A stretch of DNA of 17,792 bases from Ruminococcaceae bacterium UBA3329 (GTDB lineage Bacteria > Bacillota > Clostridia > Oscillospirales > Acutalibacteraceae): assembly GCA_002361875.1 (NCBI GenBank), contig DERX01000041.1, forward strand, positions 15,065-32,856. The letters run 5' to 3'. The position numbers and the translations under genes were made by a program. Under the pieces are notes generated by a model, which ran no database searches, had not been told where the DNA came from, and saw only the letters and a program-made list of their open reading frames with translations. Shown here one piece after another: positions 15,134-17,792 of the stretch; the first letter of the stretch is position 1, and every line of letters begins with the position of its first letter.

Positions 15134-15757
15134 ATGAAAAAAATTTTAAAAGCTATTTCTGTTATATGCGCTGTTATGATTCTCGGAGTGGGATGCTATT
15201 ATTTATACAGTATCACCCTCGCCCCGAAGAAGTACGCATATTATGTTTCCGAACCCGGATATAACGCAGGCGACATGCGTGAAGTTGTGGGTATTCATCC
15301 GTATGTTTTTGTCGGGTATATTGAAGAAACGCACGATTATAATACCGAAAGATTCAAAAGAGAATTTCCCGAAACAATTAAGAAAAGTGACATTGCTTGG
15401 ACAGAATGTGATGTTAAAGTAATTAAAAATATTAAAGGCAATCTCACAGAGGGTGTTATCTTTCCTCTTTATAAATCCGGCGGTCTGAGTAAAAGCCTTA
15501 TGTATATTGAAACGGAGCAAAACAGCACAATGCCTGAAAGCAAAAAGTATTATATCTTTTTCGGTCATGCCTACGAAGACGGAACAGTAACGGTCGGTGA
15601 CTGGCCCGGAATTGTTGAGCTTGAAAACGGGATTAGCGGTGACAATTTTGAAAGCTCAAAGCTGTATCAGGAATATGTTGAAGCAGCTGAAAATCAAATT
15701 AAGAATCGAAATTCATCTCTTCACGATAAATTTCTTTCAAAGAATGACAAAAATTAG
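15134..15757 (+). CDS. Membrane-anchored paralogue of the anti-sigma outer domain
   Basis: This 207-residue protein has an N-terminal hydrophobic segment at about 5-27 (an uncleaved anchor or signal), then a single domain that aligns along its length with the outer domain of the preceding protein. Shared positions include YVFVGYIEETHDYNTER (57-73), TEC (90-92), NIKG (99-102), KYYIFFG (138-144), DGTVTVG, then ELENGI and YQEYVEAAENQI. The cytoplasmic anti-sigma N-terminus is absent, so it is a stand-alone copy arising from duplication. The Cys21 context (LGVGC) is a poor lipobox. The ATG at 15134 has GGAG 10 nt upstream and lies 18 nt after the preceding stop, so it belongs to the same operon. 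A terminator follows about 120 nt downstream. Its role, perhaps as co-sensor or decoy, is inferred only. Confidence 0.75.
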   Translation: MKKILKAISVICAVMILGVGCYYLYSITLAPKKYAYYVSEPGYNAGDMREVVGIHPYVFVGYIEETHDYNTERFKREFPETIKKSDIAWTECDVKVIKNIKGNLTEGVIFPLYKSGGLSKSLMYIETEQNSTMPESKKYYIFFGHAYEDGTVTVGDWPGIVELENGISGDNFESSKLYQEYVEAAENQIKNRNSSLHDKFLSKNDKN

Positions 15758-15874
15758 GGTGACGGCAGTCACAACACACAAATTCAACAGGAAAATTTAA
15801 GAGGACAATCAGAAAAAGAAGTAAAAGAAAAGCAGCCTTAATGATGAATAAGAAATTATAAATGCAGTAAAAGA

Positions 15875-15915
15875 AACAGCCGAAATTCACAAGAAAAATG
15901 AGTTCCGGCTGTTTT
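15875..15915 (+). terminator. Rho-independent terminator of the sigma operon
   Basis: The arms at 15875-15889 and 15899-15913 pair as a 15-bp stem with one A-C mismatch and one G-U pair, around a 9-nt loop (CAAGAAAAA). The base of the stem is AACAGCCG/CGGCTGTT. A short T run (15912-15915) follows. It lies about 120 nt past the last gene of the operon. The T run is weak for its length, so efficiency is uncertain. Confidence 0.65.
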
Positions 15916-15988
15916 AGTATTCAAAAGTATTTAATAAAAGCAAAAAACACATCGCCCACCGCAAAATGCAATCTGCTCATTCTATTCT

Positions 15989-16060
15989 TGCAGGGAACTT
16001 AATTTTGCGCTTCATGGGCATTAAGTGTTTTCTTCGGAACGGATGAATCCGTTCCCTACA
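15989..16060. repeat. 72-bp element with 10-bp inverted ends and an inner perfect hairpin
   Basis: The ends TGCAGGGAAC (15989-15998) and GTTCCCTACA (16051-16060) are inverted repeats with one mismatch. Inside are ACTTAAT (15997-16003) facing ATTAAGT (16020-16026), and GGAACGGA-TGAA-TCCGTTCC (16036-16055), a perfect 8-bp hairpin. The look is that of a REP-like or MITE-like intergenic palindromic unit. No transposase gene is present, and the number of copies in the genome is unknown. Confidence 0.5.
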
Positions 16061-16160
16061 TGGTAATGCAGTTGTATGAGATGATGAGCCTCGCTTGGAG
16101 CGCTGCGCATTACTCCTTATTTCTTCACCTCATTTTGCTCGTGCGTTTTGTCCACCGTAC

Positions 16161-16354
16161 GGCACTCGGTGCCTCGGTTCTCGCCTGCCGGCTCGGTCGG
16201 TGCTTTTGAATACTTCGTATTCAAAGGTGTCCACCGGACACCCGCACCCCCGCAAAGTCGGTTACGGTTAATAATAACCTGCGTGTAAGCAGGTGGGTGT
16301 CATCTTGGTGTACTTGTGCTCCCTTCGTCCGCAAAATGCGGGAGGTCTGCTCCC
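16161..16354. repeat. Cluster of short perfect hairpins
   Basis: Consecutive inverted repeats: GGCAC-TCG-GTGCC (16161-16173); TTTGAATAC-TTC-GTATTCAAA (16205-16225); directly abutting it GGTGTCC-ACC-GGACACC (16226-16242); GGTTA-ATAA-TAACC (16266-16279); ACCTGC-GTGTAA-GCAGGT (16277-16294); CCGCA-AAA-TGCGG (16329-16341); and GGGAG-GTCTG-CTCCC (16340-16354). Density this high in 200 bases is unlikely by chance and suggests a structured RNA or a composite palindromic repeat. Confidence 0.55.
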
Positions 16355-16441
16355 ATACATCAAAGTACTGACTCCCTTTAAAAGTGTGTTGGGTTAATAT
16401 TTACCGTAGTTGTCGGGCTTCGCAGGGTTTAAAAGCATTGA

Positions 16442-16753
16442 TTAGTTTAAAAATCCGTCGTCCGGCTCGGCCTCCCAAAGCTCGGCAAGACGCTCTTCAA
16501 AAATTGCGCTTATCTCTTCATACTCACTGTCATCGTCAATTTGAACAAGATAAGTTTCTCCGTCCTCTTCGCTGACCTTAAGAACTATTACCTCTCCGTC
16601 GTCCTCAAGCATTTCTTCAGGATTTTCAAAATACGGCAAAAGTGCAACATAACGTGCCGTATCGGTTTCAATTCTGTCAAGCTCCTCAAAAATATGCTCG
16701 TTTCCGTCATCGTCAGTGACGGTTACCAAATCGGGATTGTACTCTTCACTCAT
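16442..16753 (-). CDS. DUF1292 domain protein (YrzB-like)
   Basis: This 103-residue, strongly acidic protein matches the DUF1292 family of Firmicutes. The core is VTVTDDDGNEHIFEELDRIETDTARYVALLPYF, then DDGEVIVLKVSEEDGETYLVQIDDDSEYEEISAIFEERL. Its function is not known. In Bacillus and relatives the family member often lies near ruvX, which is not the case here. I start it at the ATG at 16753, with AGGAG 7 nt upstream; a longer frame starting at 16828 would overlap the preceding gene and has no such site. It follows the uncharacterised gene at 16803-17474 by 49 nt and is probably cotranscribed with it. No clear terminator follows before the palindromic region. Confidence 0.85.
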   Translation of the reverse strand: MSEEYNPDLVTVTDDDGNEHIFEELDRIETDTARYVALLPYFENPEEMLEDDGEVIVLKVSEEDGETYLVQIDDDSEYEEISAIFEERLAELWEAEPDDGFLN

Positions 16754-16802
16754 AATTATTCTCCTATAAATCCATTTTATTATATCAAATTTAATTAAAT
16801 TA

Positions 16803-17474
16803 CTACAAAATATATATTCCTGATTCAAGCCAGACTATCTCTTTACCGCAAGAGCGGAGATATTTATAAACAGGCTCGTCAAAAATACGGAAATCCTTAA
16901 CTGAATAGTCCTTAAGGCTTATAACTCTGACCTTTTTTGAAATTTCATTGCAAATGTAAAGCTCATCGTTATATTTTGAAATCGAAACAGGCTTTTGGAA
17001 TGAATCTGACTCCTTTGAACCAATTCGCATACTGAATTTTTTATGCGAAAGCGAATAGCTTACAACACAATTTTCTTCGGGAACAACGCTCCAAATATAC
17101 CTGCCGTCACAAACAACTCCTGCAATTTCACTTTCGTGATAACGCAAATCGCTTGACCAAGCCATTGTGCCGTCCTGCGAAAAAACGCCTGTTTCACCGC
17201 TTGGATATACAACAACAATTTGTTTTGACTCCGAAATGTCAGCATCACAGGAAACATAATCGCCGAGCTGTTCGGAAATTTTTTTATACTCCGCACCGTA
17301 TTTATTAAGCAAATAAACGCTTTTGGTTACGGGCGTTTTCTGCATCCGTTTGATATCATAGCCGTAAAACACAACACGAACCGAACCGTTTTTCTCCTCG
17401 CTCTTTTTCGTATATATAATACCATTGGAAAATGCAATTATATCAATAATGTCGGTATCAACTATCTTCTGCAT
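16803..17474 (-). CDS. Protein of unknown function, beta-rich, possibly propeller-like
   Basis: I do not recognise this 223-residue protein. It has no signal peptide, transmembrane helix or catalytic motif. Alternating short hydrophobic strands and turns recur at roughly 40-residue spacing: IIDIIAFSNGIIYTKKS, KQIVVVYPSGETGVFSQDG, VVCDGRYIWSVVPEENCVVSYSL, VSISKYNDELYICNEISKKVRVISL. This resembles blades of a beta-propeller such as NHL or YVTN types, with four or five blades visible. The ATG at 17474 has a weak GGTGAG site only 3 nt before the AT. The near-consensus promoter at 17504-17532 drives it. It precedes a DUF1292 gene by 49 nt. A cytoplasmic scaffolding or sensing role is only a guess. 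Confidence 0.6.
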   Translation of the reverse strand: MQKIVDTDIIDIIAFSNGIIYTKKSEEKNGSVRVVFYGYDIKRMQKTPVTKSVYLLNKYGAEYKKISEQLGDYVSCDADISESKQIVVVYPSGETGVFSQDGTMAWSSDLRYHESEIAGVVCDGRYIWSVVPEENCVVSYSLSHKKFSMRIGSKESDSFQKPVSISKYNDELYICNEISKKVRVISLKDYSVKDFRIFDEPVYKYLRSCGKEIVWLESGIYIL

Positions 17475-17503
17475 ATTCTCACCGTTAAATCCGTTTTTTA
17501 TAT

Positions 17504-17532
17504 ATTATACTTGTTTTTTCATCTGCGGTCAA
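17504..17532 (-). promoter_or_regulatory. Promoter of the 17474-16442 operon
   Basis: On the minus strand, TTGACC (17532-17527) and a perfect TATAAT (17509-17504) are 17 nt apart, a near-consensus sigma-A promoter. The start would be near 17497, about 23 nt before the ATG at 17474. Confidence 0.72.
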
Positions 17533-17619
17533 TACGGAAAAAATGAATTTTTATTTAACATAATCAGTATATTTAGGACTGTTCCTTAATAAATATATAG
17601 AAAGACAAGGAGTGACCGT

Positions 17620-17792
17620 ATGAATTCAGGAAAAATAATTTTAGTTATACTGTTTGGGCTTTTGTTTATTGCGCAAACGGTTTTGCTCTTAAAAAACAAA
17701 AAATTCGTTCTTTGCTCACTTTTAACCGCCGCCCAAGGAATTTGCGCTCTTTTAGCTGTTAATCTTATCGGAACTTTAATAAATATAAGAAT
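17620..17792 (+). CDS. Probable BofA-type SigK-processing inhibitor, N-terminal 57 residues (cut by window edge)
   Basis: The visible part is a small membrane protein with two hydrophobic segments, at about 5-24 (KIILVILFGLLFIAQTVLLL) and 30-54 (VLCSLLTAAQGICALLAVNL, then IGTLI). The second segment, with LLAVNLIGT, resembles BofA, an integral inhibitor of pro-sigma-K processing that sits in the outer forespore membrane. In BofA this region is followed by a PVN-type stretch, which would lie past the edge. The ATG at 17620 follows AAGGAG (17607-17612) by 7 nt. Assignment rests on length, topology and this short match, so it is provisional; other two-helix sporulation proteins are possible. spoIIR elsewhere in the window makes a sporulation gene plausible. 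Confidence 0.5.
   Translation, partial: MNSGKIILVILFGLLFIAQTVLLLKNKKFVLCSLLTAAQGICALLAVNLIGTLINIR

Larger units (their letters stand above)
15758..16441. other. Long non-coding intergenic region (about 680 bp)
   Basis: No credible protein-coding frame was found on either strand. The first 160 bases are A-rich and hold a small perfect hairpin, GTGAC-GGCA-GTCAC at 15759-15772, with no T run, then the sigma-operon terminator. From about 15989 to 16354 the composition is visibly richer in G and C than its surroundings, and many short palindromes follow each other. The region separates convergent operons. I saw no terminator with a T tract for the minus-strand DUF1292 transcript. Confidence 0.7.

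Noticed and set aside
15134..15220. Lipoprotein signal in the stand-alone paralogue (Cys21)
   Set aside because: The context LGVGC lacks the required hydrophobic residue at -3, so a plain anchor is more likely.
15759..15772. GTGAC-GGCA-GTCAC as the operon terminator
   Set aside because: Stem of only 5 bp and no T tract; the hairpin at 15875-15915 fits better.
15758..16441. CRISPR array or tandem repeats in the intergenic region
   Set aside because: The palindromes differ from each other and are not evenly spaced; there are no spacers or cas genes.
16384..16575. Short plus-strand frame at the edge of the palindromic region
   Set aside because: Most of it is antisense to the DUF1292 gene, with no ribosome site or family match.

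Overview
The window reads as chromosomal DNA of a low-GC, spore-forming, anaerobic gut-type Clostridia. Oscillospirales/Ruminococcaceae-like is my guess from gene content and order, not a proven placement. The reasons are: SpoIIR and a probable BofA-type protein (sporulation); acetate kinase; a flavoprotein-cmk-plsC-ispH cluster typical of Clostridia; strong Shine-Dalgarno sites; and ATGA/GTGA-coupled gene pairs. No rRNA, tRNA, CRISPR array, prophage or transposase gene was seen.

Layout. (1) 1-3773, minus strand: RpiR/MurR-type regulator, HI0933/BaiN-like flavoprotein, cytidylate kinase, PlsC-like acyltransferase, then the N-terminus of IspH, which runs off the left edge. (2) 3857-5544, minus: a family-6-like hypoxanthine/uracil-DNA glycosylase translationally coupled to TmcAL (tRNA-Met cytidine acetate ligase), ending in a terminator. 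(3) 5652-6851, plus: acetate kinase, divergent from block 2. The two promoters are face to face and their -10 boxes share two bases. A bidirectional terminator follows ackA. (4) 6904-12775, minus: GDPD-family phosphodiesterase, GH20 hexosaminidase, Na/Pi cotransporter, thymidylate synthase, dihydrofolate reductase, terminator, GNAT acetyltransferase. The promoter in front of the GDPD gene has a perfect 15-bp palindrome over its -35 box. (5) 12859-13494, minus: spoIIR. (6) 13668-15757, plus: an ECF sigma factor, a coupled single-pass anti-sigma-like protein with an extracytoplasmic domain, and a membrane-anchored stand-alone paralogue of that domain, followed by a hairpin terminator. (7) 15758-16441: non-coding, and from about 15989 packed with short perfect palindromes. 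(8) 16442-17474, minus: an unrecognised protein and a DUF1292 protein, from a near-consensus promoter. (9) 17620-end, plus: the start of a two-helix protein that looks like the SigK-processing inhibitor BofA.

How the genes fit together. ThyA and DHFR close the dTMP/folate cycle. TmcAL uses acetate and ATP, while AckA interconverts acetate and acetyl phosphate, and they are controlled from one shared promoter region. GDPD and GH20 are coupled catabolic enzymes, followed by a phosphate transporter. SpoIIR and the BofA-like gene act at the sigma-E and sigma-K checkpoints of sporulation. The most novel-looking part is the sigma/anti-sigma/paralogue cassette at 13668-15757, whose duplicated outer domain I could not assign to a named family. 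Next is the structured intergenic element at 15989-16354.
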